Assembly (NCBI RefSeq): GCF_026537325.1 | Contig: NZ_JAFNMJ010000004.1 | Coordinates: 1-64,000, forward strand | Reading direction: 5' to 3' | Source of the DNA: Bifidobacterium sp. B4142 | GTDB lineage: Bacteria; Actinomycetota; Actinomycetes; Actinomycetales; Bifidobacteriaceae | Length of the DNA: 64,000 bases | In this document: positions 8,267 through 16,308 of the stretch, one piece after another | Position numbering within the stretch: position 1 is the first letter of the stretch | Layout: each line of letters starts with the position of its first letter | Program-made: the position numbers and the translations under genes | The notes under the pieces: model-generated | The model's input: only the letters and a program-made list of their open reading frames with translations | What the model was told of the DNA's origin: nothing | Databases searched by the model: none

Positions 8267-8728
8267 TCAGTCGTCATATTCATCCCACAGACTCACAAGA
8301 CCATGGGCAGAATTCAGGAAAGACTCTGAGCCTTCATAAGTGTTGGACTTCAGTTCCAGCTTTTTCCCTGTCCTCATACTGATGACGCAACCAAAGTCAT
8401 CCACTCGAATATCGACTATGTTCTTGAACCGATACACATCAAAGAAGGTGCGGCCTGGAGGTGTCGCGTCCCCAGCCTCGTCGGGCTGGAGTTCAAACAT
8501 GGCGGAGTATATTTTTTTATTCCCAAACATCCAGACGGTGATCATCATATGACCGTTCATTTGCTGGATGTAGGAAACCGGTTCCACTCTGCTCACTTCG
8601 TCCTCGTCGAAAATGCCGCAGATCTCCATAGCCGTGGCCTTACGCCTATCTATGGCAACGCTGTAATCTTCGAAACTCACTCCTATTCCCACCTTTCCCG
8701 AATCACAAACTTCAGCATCGATCTTCAC
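8267..8728 (-). CDS. Conserved hypothetical soluble protein
   Basis: This is a 153-residue protein of no recognised family. It is predicted to be soluble and beta-rich, with alternating hydrophobic stretches such as MMITVWMFGNKKIYSAMFEL and FKNIVDIRVDDFGCVISM, and an acidic C-terminus (DEYDD). It starts with GTG, and GTGA overlaps the stop of the zinc-ribbon/TPR gene, so translation is coupled. Its place inside the SPFH operon suggests a role in the same process. Confidence 0.65.
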   Translation of the reverse strand: MKIDAEVCDSGKVGIGVSFEDYSVAIDRRKATAMEICGIFDEDEVSRVEPVSYIQQMNGHMMITVWMFGNKKIYSAMFELQPDEAGDATPPGRTFFDVYRFKNIVDIRVDDFGCVISMRTGKKLELKSNTYEGSESFLNSAHGLVSLWDEYDD

Positions 8729-9306
8729 TTCATCAACAATTCGTTCATCTCTTGGCTGTCAGAATCGGTCAGTCCTCCTTGCTTGGCTGCTTCCATTACC
8801 TTCTTGGATGATTGCGAATACCTGATGTAGCGCTGCTCAAAAAGTCGTTTGATCAATAATGATTTCGCACACAGATACTGGGGATGTGGATTCATCTCAA
8901 TCGCAGAATCCAGAGTCGCCATTATTGACTCCGCCTCTTTGAGCTTTATCTTGAACGGTTTTTGAGACTTGAACCTGCTTAATGCAATATGAAAAAGAAC
9001 ATCGGAATCGTTGGAACCATTTTCCACAGCCTTTTCCAAGTTCTTAGCGGCTTCTTGGTATTGGCCCCTGTCAAAAAGGACATACCCCAATGAAGCCAGC
9101 ACTTTCGGATCATTGGGCGAATCCTTCAGCACCTCCTGGTACTTATCAAGGAATCGTGCCGAGTCCTTATAAGTGGCTCGACGAACCTGTTTAAAGTTCA
9201 ACGAAGTTACAACAACAGGTCTTCCACAATAAGGACATTGCTTGCTCGAAGCCGAAAGTGGTGCCCCGCAGCCGGGGCACACGATATCCGAATCAACCGA
9301 AGGCAT
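8725..9306 (-). CDS. Zinc-ribbon and TPR repeat protein
   Basis: This 193-residue protein opens with a treble-clef or zinc-ribbon motif, CPGCG (Cys10, Cys13) and CPYCG (about 24-27), which should bind one zinc ion. About two to three TPR-like repeats follow from residue 50 to 160 (PKVLASLGYVLFDRGQYQEA, then AVENGSNDSDVLFHIALSRF). TPR repeats bind protein partners. It starts 7 bp after the upstream stop without a clear ribosome site, so coupled translation is likely. Zinc-ribbon proteins also accompany SPFH-SHOCT proteins in the B. subtilis ydjFGHI cluster, which supports a shared membrane-linked function. Confidence 0.78.
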   Translation of the reverse strand: MPSVDSDIVCPGCGAPLSASSKQCPYCGRPVVVTSLNFKQVRRATYKDSARFLDKYQEVLKDSPNDPKVLASLGYVLFDRGQYQEAAKNLEKAVENGSNDSDVLFHIALSRFKSQKPFKIKLKEAESIMATLDSAIEMNPHPQYLCAKSLLIKRLFEQRYIRYSQSSKKVMEAAKQGGLTDSDSQEMNELLMK

Positions 9307-9312
9307 GATGCA

Positions 9313-9993
9313 TCAACGGCGCCGCATCGATCTGTTTATGTCGGCCATGCCCTTCTGAATAGCCTGCGTCTGCTCGGCCTGTGCGGCCAAAGCACGCCTA
9401 GACTGTTCAGCCTGAGCTTCCATGTTCTTCTGCATCTGTCGCTGCTGCTGCTCAAAGCCACGGGCATTGTCATCAAGACTCTTTAGGAACAGATCATCAA
9501 TCTTCTTGAAAAGACCCGTAGCAGGCGAGTGCAGTGTCTCAGCATGTCCAATAGAGTCGACGAAGCCATCGAAGAATCCATTCCATTCAGCGAGTAGATT
9601 GGCAGACTTGTTTGCATCAATCTTCTTGAAAACGAAGTGGCAAATTATGCCGGCGATGACCATTATGAATCCAAGAACGCGAAGTTTCTCATTAACAACG
9701 CACAGGAGCCCTAGTATAATCAACGCAATTTTGACGAGTAGGAAAATAATATGTTGAGTTTTCAGTTTCTTCTCTTCTGCTTCAATTGCAGAACGCTTAT
9801 CGGGAAGTTGCTGGTTGAAAGAGGTATTCAGATTAGTCAGCTGCTGCGAAAAGTCATCAGGTAAAATCCTGTCCGGCCCTTCCAAATTAGCCGTACGGAT
9901 CATGCTCAACTGATTTTTGGCATTGCCATAAGCAACATTGACATCGTCGCTGTGATCAAAACCAAGAGCAACAATATTTTCTTTGTATCCCAT
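9313..9993 (-). CDS. Coiled-coil membrane protein, first gene of the SPFH operon
   Basis: This 226-residue protein has a soluble N-terminal region, two adjacent membrane segments (about 81-100 and 104-122, forming a hairpin) and a C-terminal region. That region ends in a Gln/Ala/Glu-rich coiled coil (residues 175-226, QQQRQMQKNMEAQAEQSRRA and onward) with a basic tail. AAGGAGACTG precedes the ATG, so this is the first cistron. The family is not recognised. The coiled coil resembles membrane-remodelling or phage-shock-type proteins only in a general way. Confidence 0.7.
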   Translation of the reverse strand: MGYKENIVALGFDHSDDVNVAYGNAKNQLSMIRTANLEGPDRILPDDFSQQLTNLNTSFNQQLPDKRSAIEAEEKKLKTQHIIFLLVKIALIILGLLCVVNEKLRVLGFIMVIAGIICHFVFKKIDANKSANLLAEWNGFFDGFVDSIGHAETLHSPATGLFKKIDDLFLKSLDDNARGFEQQQRQMQKNMEAQAEQSRRALAAQAEQTQAIQKGMADINRSMRRR

Positions 9994-10441
9994 TCTTCAG
10001 TCTCCTTGATTTGGATAAACATCAGGGAGGAGAATGCATGAATTATGGCTTAGCTTATGGCCTACCCCCCCCCCGCAATACGGGCAGGGCATTAAACAAA
10101 CCTTTAGCGAAAGCAGACATCATTACCTCTTTCGTTCCCCTGCGATGTTCTTGACAAGCTGACTATACCACTACATATACGACAGCAGTCAAGAAGTCCT
10201 GAAATGCGACCTCTTGAAACAACATATACAGGCCTCTTCTTTGTATCTGTCTGTCTTTAATTGATCGGGAATGCAAAACCACTGGATTCGAGGGCGCATC
10301 TACATTCTTCCGCACTGAAGAAAGCTGCGTGGTAAGCTGTATACTTATGACATTTTTGTGAAAACCGCTAAAGGAAGAGGCAGACAGGGAAATCACAAGG
10401 CGGAAAAGACGAACAACGGCCTGGTGGCCGGAGAAGGAATA
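9994..10441. other. Intergenic region with C10 homopolymer between divergent units
   Basis: This 448-bp region should hold the promoters of the SPFH operon (leftward) and of the MHS transporter (rightward). A run of 10 C lies at 10065-10074. The rest is AT-rich, and I see no gene with a ribosome site. Confidence 0.5.
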
Positions 10442-12100
10442 ATGGCAGAGGACGATATAATTTCGGCCGCGGACAGCGGTCAGCACGAGCAGAAACGGCG
10501 CGATAAGCACACAGCCAAGCAGATCAAAAAACAGCAGGCCGCGGCAAAACGCAAGGCCCGCAAACAGAACCCCCGGCAGCATCGGGGCTGGAGCGAGCGC
10601 CTGCACCTGACCGACATCAACGTGGTGGACAGATCCACCCTCAAGCGGGCCATCGCCGGCACCGTGGTCGGTAACTTTATGGAATGGTACGACGTGGGGG
10701 TCTACGGCTACCTGGCAGTCACCATCGGCCGCGTCTTCCTATCCAACGCATCCGATGCCGTGCAACGGCTCTTCTCTTTGGGCGTCTTCGCTGTCACCTT
10801 CATCGCCCGTCCCCTGGGTGGCGTGGTCCTGGGCCAGCTGGGCGACAAGGTCGGCCGCCAGCGCATCCTGGCCTTCACCCTGCTGAGCATGTCAGCAGCC
10901 ACCCTGCTGATCGGCCTCCTGCCCAGCTATGCGGCCGTCGGTCCCCTGGCACCCATCCTGCTCATCCTGCTCAAACTGATCCAAGGGTTCTCTACAGGCG
11001 GCGAGTACGCGGGCGCCTCGACCATGGTCACCGAATACTCACCTGACCGGCATCGCGGCTTTTTCGCTTCCCTGCTGGATGTAGGATCCTACTTGGGCTA
11101 CGCTTTCGGGGCTGCTTTGGTCTCCCTGCTGGAATTCTCCATTTCCCCTCAGGCCATGCTGGCCTGGGGCTGGCGCATCCCCTTCATCATCGCTCTCCCA
11201 CTGGCCGCCATCGCGGTCTACTTCCGGGCCAAGGTCCAGGACACGCCCGCCTTCCGCCAAGCTCAGGATGCCAGCGACGAGAAGACCAAGAGCCAGCACA
11301 AGGGCCTGTTGGATCTGATCCGGGGCTATTGGCGGGAGCTGCTCATGGCCTTCATCCTGGTGGCAGCGGCCAACACCCTGAGCTACACGCTGACCGCCTA
11401 CATGCCCACCTACCTGTCAGGCACCCTGCACTACAACACGGCCCAGGCCAACCTGCTCTCCCTGCCGGTCCTGCTTATGGTGGCCTGCTGCATCCCCATT
11501 ACCGGAGCCCTTTCCGATCGCTTTGGCCGCAAGAAGGTGCTGTTCATGGGGGCGATCACCGGACTCTGTCTGTCCCTGCCGGCCTTCCATCTGCTGGAGC
11601 GCGAGACCACGGGTGCCGTTTTCGGCGGATTGGTTCTGCTGGCCATCCCGGTTATCTTCTTCGTGGCCAACCTTGCCTCCACTTTGCCGGCCCTCTTCCC
11701 CACGGCCTCCCGTTACGGTGGCATGGGGCTGTCCTACAACCTGGCCGTAGCCGTCTTCGGCGGGACCGCGCCAGTCATCATGGAAGGACTGGTGACCGCG
11801 ACTGGCAAGTCCCTGGCACCCGCCTACTGGATCATGTTCACCTCGACCTGCGGTCTTGTTACCGTGCTCTTCCTCGCGGAAACCGCCCGGCGCCCCATGC
11901 CCGGCACCTTGCCCACCGTGCTCAACCGACAGGAGGCTCGCGACCTGGTGGCCACCCAGGACCGCAATCCCGACCTGGACGTGAAGACCATCATCAAGGA
12001 TGCCGAAGAAAGCGGCGTGCGCAAGACGCCGAAAAAACTGGCTGCCGAGACACGCAAACTTCTGGGCATTCCCCGTTCCGGAGACAAGAACAAGAAATAA
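10442..12100 (+). CDS. proP: MHS-family proton symporter, ProP-like
   Basis: This major facilitator of the metabolite:H+ symporter family has 552 residues and twelve predicted membrane helices. Family marks are VVGNFMEWYDVGVYG before helix 1, RPLGGVVLGQLGDKVGRQRI (the loop 2-3 MFS motif with G-D-x-G-R), QGFSTGGEYAGASTMVTEYS and a second copy of the motif, ALSDRFGRKKVLF, in the C-terminal half. ProP proteins import proline, betaine and other osmolytes. The start at 10442 follows GGAGAAGGA. The N-terminus carries an unusually long, very basic extension (about 65 residues, many Lys/Arg/Gln) before helix 1, and the C-terminus has about 90 cytoplasmic residues. Osmolyte transport is the best guess; other organic acids are possible. 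Confidence 0.87.
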   Translation: MAEDDIISAADSGQHEQKRRDKHTAKQIKKQQAAAKRKARKQNPRQHRGWSERLHLTDINVVDRSTLKRAIAGTVVGNFMEWYDVGVYGYLAVTIGRVFLSNASDAVQRLFSLGVFAVTFIARPLGGVVLGQLGDKVGRQRILAFTLLSMSAATLLIGLLPSYAAVGPLAPILLILLKLIQGFSTGGEYAGASTMVTEYSPDRHRGFFASLLDVGSYLGYAFGAALVSLLEFSISPQAMLAWGWRIPFIIALPLAAIAVYFRAKVQDTPAFRQAQDASDEKTKSQHKGLLDLIRGYWRELLMAFILVAAANTLSYTLTAYMPTYLSGTLHYNTAQANLLSLPVLLMVACCIPITGALSDRFGRKKVLFMGAITGLCLSLPAFHLLERETTGAVFGGLVLLAIPVIFFVANLASTLPALFPTASRYGGMGLSYNLAVAVFGGTAPVIMEGLVTATGKSLAPAYWIMFTSTCGLVTVLFLAETARRPMPGTLPTVLNRQEARDLVATQDRNPDLDVKTIIKDAEESGVRKTPKKLAAETRKLLGIPRSGDKNKK

Positions 12101-12254
12101 CAGGTGCAGTCAAGTCGTATGAACGTCCAAGTTCTGTTTAGGTAACTCAGTCTGAGCTATATACAAGAGACCTTCTCGCCCTTTGAGAATAAGACAACGA
12201 CTCGGCTACTCCGCCCACCGTCAACGTGTCGAGAATACGACAGGCACAGAATTC

Positions 12255-12295
12255 GGCCGGTGGCCCGAAGTAATTGTCATTTCTGACCACCGGCC
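12255..12295 (+). terminator. Hairpin terminator after the MHS transporter
   Basis: GGCCGGTGG (12255-12263) pairs with CCACCGGCC (12287-12295), and ATTTT follows. It lies between the convergent transporter and GH2 genes. The loop is rather long at 23 bases. Confidence 0.5.
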
Positions 12296-12329
12296 ATTTT
12301 CGATTCCATCACCACTTTCTTGCTGCAGT

Positions 12330-14477
12330 TCAAACAGAATACAGTCGGACTCCAAACTCATGGCTGAGCCTTACAGGATGGCCCGACGGATGCTCAGGAT
12401 GGCTGAAGACACTGTCATAGCTGTTTGACGCCAGAACCTTTTTTTCTTCATCGCACAAGGTCATATAGGCCGATAAATCGTCGCCGTCATTTTGCTGTAA
12501 AGCAATTGAGACCTCCTGTATCTGAACACTTGAAAAAGGCGCAAGTGAAATAGACGCATTCCCTTTGAGCACCTCGCGCCCTTGCAAATTCACGAATCTC
12601 CAAGTAATGGAGACCTGACTCAGATCTTTGGGGGAATCATTGACAACAACCAATCCAGAAACCTTCTTGCTGCACCTATTCAAGAAAACACCTATGGGTT
12701 GATTGATTCTGGCAACCGCCTCGTATGCAGGCTTCGGCTGCCCCCACCAATCCAACAGCCCGTAGAAGCTTTGCGGGCACAGGTCTATGAACATGAACTG
12801 TACATATCCCCAATTGGGTGCAGCTCTTTGACACCGATAGTGCTCGATGTAATACTTGAGCAGCTCAGTCTGATAACGTTGCAATGTTCCTGTCAAAGGC
12901 TCCAAGGCCGCTATACGCTCTGTCAACGTCCCGAGATTCCTCAAATTTTCAAAGTAGCCGGGGGCGTCGAAACCAAATTCTGTATTGAACTTCTCTTTCG
13001 TGCCGTCAATCAACGTATATGACGTGGGAGGAGTATCCAACGATCCCGTATAGTTGTGGCTGTCTCCGCTGGTCAGATCATCAGCGCAATACGAGCCTTT
13101 GATAACGGGACGAGTCGGGTCTGTTCGAGTGACCTCCCGATAGATGGCAGGGCCTGGACTCACTTGCATAGCCGTGCCCTGTGTGCCCTTCGGCACATCC
13201 ACTACGCCTGGTTCATTAAGGCATATCCAGCTGAAAACACTGGCATGTCTATCAAGGGTTTTGACGGTACTGACAAACAACCGTACAAACGTTTCCGCCC
13301 ACTCAGAAGTTCTGGGCTGGTTCCAATTGTATTCTGAATCCTGGATCACGGCAATGCCCATGCGGTCGCATAAATCGTACAATTCCGGCTTCTCGACATG
13401 CACATGCACCCGGATCAAGTTGAATCCAGCCATTTTGATAGCCTGCAAATCACGCAGGTACCGCATTCTGTGCATTCGAGATATATAGACATCAGGGAAA
13501 TAGGATGTCCCACGCACATACAGGGGCTTTCCATTAAGCACGAACCGGGTTGTCGATTCATCACGATCAAGTTTGACATTCCGGAATCCGATCTTCCGGC
13601 TTTCCACCTGTTCGCCGTCCAAGCTCAATGTCATGTCATAGAGCTTCGGCTCTCCCAGATCCCAAGTGAACCAAGGCGTCACGCCATCAACGGCAGCTTT
13701 GAACTCGAAAGGTCCCTGGACCTGCTTATCCGCGTCAAGCAGCACACGGCCATCAACTGGATCCCGCACCAGGGTTCTCAGCACAGATGGATGATCATTA
13801 CCGCAACCGAGTACTTTCCCTCTAACGATTATTCTTCCACGACCCTGATCATCCATCCACACGCTCAGGCGCGGATCTTCAGCCAGACAAGCAGACTCAT
13901 GAATCGATAGGGTGACCTTGCCGTAAATGCCCACGGGATTCACGTCACGGGCTATAAGGCCGTCATCATGCTCATAGGTTCCTTTGACCAATCTCCTTTC
14001 AACCATATAGGTACGGTTCTCAACGTCATCATTCCTTATCTGCATATCCCAAGGTGACCAGACCTTGACCATCAGGATATTCGTACCGGAGTGTATGATA
14101 TTGCTGACATCAAAGACGAACGACTCACTGTAGCCCTCATGGGAGCCAAGGAGTTGCCCGTTCATCCACACCTTGCAAAAGTAATCGACATTGCTGAACC
14201 GCAGCAAAATCTTGTCGTCCGTCTCAGAATTATCAAGCTTAATGAGCCGACGATACCACCAAGGCGCCTGATTGAAATACCGCAGCCGGCGTCCCCAATA
14301 AGGCTGTTCATCCAACAGACACTGGAGATGCTCCAGAGCCGGCAACGGCTCCCACTCTGATATCTGCGGTCCGACCTGCGTACAGTCGCGATCCTCATAG
14401 AGTTTCAATTTTTCACCGACATCATTGACGTCCTGTAGAACGCTCCAATCATTACTGATGTCCAATTGCTTGTTCAT
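12330..14477 (-). CDS. Glycoside hydrolase family 2 enzyme
   Basis: This cytoplasmic exo-glycosidase has 715 residues and no signal peptide. The GH2 modules are a jelly-roll sugar-binding domain (about 20-195, with KVWMNGQLLGSHEGYSESF), an Ig-like domain (about 200-305, ending IGFRNVKL) and the TIM barrel from about 310. Likely catalytic residues are Glu422 in ICLNEPG (acid/base) and Glu500 in NTEFGF (nucleophile). GH2 includes beta-galactosidases, beta-mannosidases, beta-glucuronidases and alpha-L-arabinosidases. The motif set does not decide between them, and the length is closer to beta-glucuronidase or short beta-galactosidase types. AAGGAAAAT precedes the ATG. It follows the two permeases and binding protein as the last gene of their operon, so its substrate is the imported oligosaccharide. 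Confidence 0.87.
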   Translation of the reverse strand: MNKQLDISNDWSVLQDVNDVGEKLKLYEDRDCTQVGPQISEWEPLPALEHLQCLLDEQPYWGRRLRYFNQAPWWYRRLIKLDNSETDDKILLRFSNVDYFCKVWMNGQLLGSHEGYSESFVFDVSNIIHSGTNILMVKVWSPWDMQIRNDDVENRTYMVERRLVKGTYEHDDGLIARDVNPVGIYGKVTLSIHESACLAEDPRLSVWMDDQGRGRIIVRGKVLGCGNDHPSVLRTLVRDPVDGRVLLDADKQVQGPFEFKAAVDGVTPWFTWDLGEPKLYDMTLSLDGEQVESRKIGFRNVKLDRDESTTRFVLNGKPLYVRGTSYFPDVYISRMHRMRYLRDLQAIKMAGFNLIRVHVHVEKPELYDLCDRMGIAVIQDSEYNWNQPRTSEWAETFVRLFVSTVKTLDRHASVFSWICLNEPGVVDVPKGTQGTAMQVSPGPAIYREVTRTDPTRPVIKGSYCADDLTSGDSHNYTGSLDTPPTSYTLIDGTKEKFNTEFGFDAPGYFENLRNLGTLTERIAALEPLTGTLQRYQTELLKYYIEHYRCQRAAPNWGYVQFMFIDLCPQSFYGLLDWWGQPKPAYEAVARINQPIGVFLNRCSKKVSGLVVVNDSPKDLSQVSITWRFVNLQGREVLKGNASISLAPFSSVQIQEVSIALQQNDGDDLSAYMTLCDEEKKVLASNSYDSVFSHPEHPSGHPVRLSHEFGVRLYSV

Positions 14478-14506
14478 TATTTTCCTTAATTCTGTTCCCA
14501 GTGCCT

Positions 14507-15346
14507 TTACCCACGGACCGCTCCGGCCACCATGCCGGAAATAACCTGTCTGTTCAGGAAGAAGTAGAGTATAAGGGTCGGAATCATAGACACAACTATT
14601 GCTGAGTATGTGGCTCCCAAGTCGGTCTGTCCATACATACCGACAAAGTCGTTCAAACCTATCGGGAGGGTTTTCATATCGCTGCGAACCATAAAGGTGT
14701 TGGCAAATACGAATTCATTCCAGATGAAGACAAAGTTGTAGGTCGCCACAGTCACAGTGGTGTTGCGGGAAAGCGGCATGACGATCTTCGAAAAGATCTG
14801 CCAGGTTCCGGCTCCATCGATACGAGCGGCCTCCAGTAACGAATCCGGTATCTCCTTCATGAATCCTGCATACAGATAGACGCACATCGGCAGATTGAAA
14901 GCCAATTGCGGAATGATAAGGGCCAGATAGGTGTCCGTAATGCCGATTTTGTTAAACACTTCGAACAGAGGCAGCAAAGCTGCGAATGAAGGCACCAGAA
15001 GTCCTACCAGCAAATAGGAAAGCACCTTATCCGCACCCCGAAACCGCAACTTTTCAATGGCAAACGCCGCAGGGGCTCCGACCATGACGGTGACCAGAAT
15101 GGTCAGCACGGCAACGATCGTGCTGTTAATCAAATATCGCAGTAGACCCGACGTGGCAAAGGCTCTCACGTAATTACCCAGATACAGACCCTTAGGCAGT
15201 TGATAAGCCAAGGTATCTGCGAGCTCATCGGGGCTTTTCAACGAAGAGAGCGTGACCCAAAGAATCGGGTATATCTGCACCAGAACGAAAACTGCGATAA
15301 TCGCATATACCAATCCCCTGGTTTTCCTGCCTAGCTTCGTAGTCAT
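14507..15346 (-). CDS. Sugar ABC transporter permease, MalG type
   Basis: This 279-residue inner-membrane subunit has six predicted helices. The conserved EAA loop EAARIDGAGTWQIFSKIVMP, which contacts the ATPase, lies around residue 175. The start at 15346 overlaps the stop of the other permease by ATGA. A longer frame from 15400 exists but lies inside that gene. The ATPase is not encoded in the cluster, as usual in bifidobacteria, where a shared MsmK-like ATPase serves several importers. Confidence 0.87.
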   Translation of the reverse strand: MTTKLGRKTRGLVYAIIAVFVLVQIYPILWVTLSSLKSPDELADTLAYQLPKGLYLGNYVRAFATSGLLRYLINSTIVAVLTILVTVMVGAPAAFAIEKLRFRGADKVLSYLLVGLLVPSFAALLPLFEVFNKIGITDTYLALIIPQLAFNLPMCVYLYAGFMKEIPDSLLEAARIDGAGTWQIFSKIVMPLSRNTTVTVATYNFVFIWNEFVFANTFMVRSDMKTLPIGLNDFVGMYGQTDLGATYSAIVVSMIPTLILYFFLNRQVISGMVAGAVRG

Positions 15347-16308
15347 GCTTTGTCCCCTCTCCCGAACAGGCGGCGCAGAATAAGAAGCGTTACCAGGCAC
15401 TCCACCGCTAGGAAGATGCTGATGGCGCTACCGTAGCCAAAATTCCCGGATATGAAGATTGTCTTGTACAGGTAGGTAGACACCAGCTCGCTGGACGAAC
15501 CAGGGCCGCCTCCAGTAAGCACATAGGAGACATCGAACCCCTTCAAGCATCCAGAAACCAACATCACCAACGTCACCTCCAAGACCGCTCTGATTAGAGG
15601 CACCCTTATGTAGATGAGCTGTTGCCACCAATTGCAGCCGTCGATCAGTGCCGCTTCCAGCACTTCGGCATCGACTGACTCCAGAGCTGCATAGTAGATG
15701 ACCATGTATATGCCGGCGAACTTATAAGCATCGATAAGCGTCACCAACACGAGGGCCCAGTGGGGATCCGAGAGCAGAGCGTGAGGGGCCAGCCCGAACA
15801 GACTGCCTACCGCCGGCACAACCCCCGGCGGATTGACAGCCAGCATCTGGGCGAAGATCTGGCTGACAGCAACTGAGGAAATGACGCACGGAATGAAATA
15901 AACCGTTCTGATGATGGTCCGAAATCGGTCAATGCACAAGACCAACAGGGCCATCACCAAACCCATAAGCATCTGAACGCAGGTACCTAGAAGGGTGAAG
16001 AAAATGGTGTTGAGGAAAGCCGCGCGGAACACCTTGTCGGTCAGCATCAGTTTGAAATTCGCCAAGCCCGAGAATCGCATGGCTCCTATCCCATTCCAGT
16101 CAAACAGACTCGCGCCGAACGACCAGATGATAGGGACAACCACTATGAGCGTAAAGATGATGACCGCAGGCAGGTAATAGGGCCACGCCGCTACCGAACT
16201 GATGGCCCTGTTCCCCCTGGACGGATGACCCGGCCAGGACCGCCTCCGACGCACCATCCGTGGCGGGATGGAATCCACTGGATTAGATCTTTGCATATCC
16301 GCCTTCAC
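15343..16308 (-). CDS. Sugar ABC transporter permease, MalF type
   Basis: This 321-residue permease has a polar, Arg-rich N-terminal tail of about 45 residues and then six helices. The EAA loop EAALIDGCNWWQQLIYIRVP is near residue 225, and YVLTGGGPGSSSELVSTYLY after it is the usual MalF-family ending. Translation probably starts at GTG 16308, which overlaps the binding-protein stop by GTGA; an ATG four codons later is the alternative. It pairs with the MalG-type permease at 14507-15346. Confidence 0.87.
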   Translation of the reverse strand: MKADMQRSNPVDSIPPRMVRRRRSWPGHPSRGNRAISSVAAWPYYLPAVIIFTLIVVVPIIWSFGASLFDWNGIGAMRFSGLANFKLMLTDKVFRAAFLNTIFFTLLGTCVQMLMGLVMALLVLCIDRFRTIIRTVYFIPCVISSVAVSQIFAQMLAVNPPGVVPAVGSLFGLAPHALLSDPHWALVLVTLIDAYKFAGIYMVIYYAALESVDAEVLEAALIDGCNWWQQLIYIRVPLIRAVLEVTLVMLVSGCLKGFDVSYVLTGGGPGSSSELVSTYLYKTIFISGNFGYGSAISIFLAVECLVTLLILRRLFGRGDKA

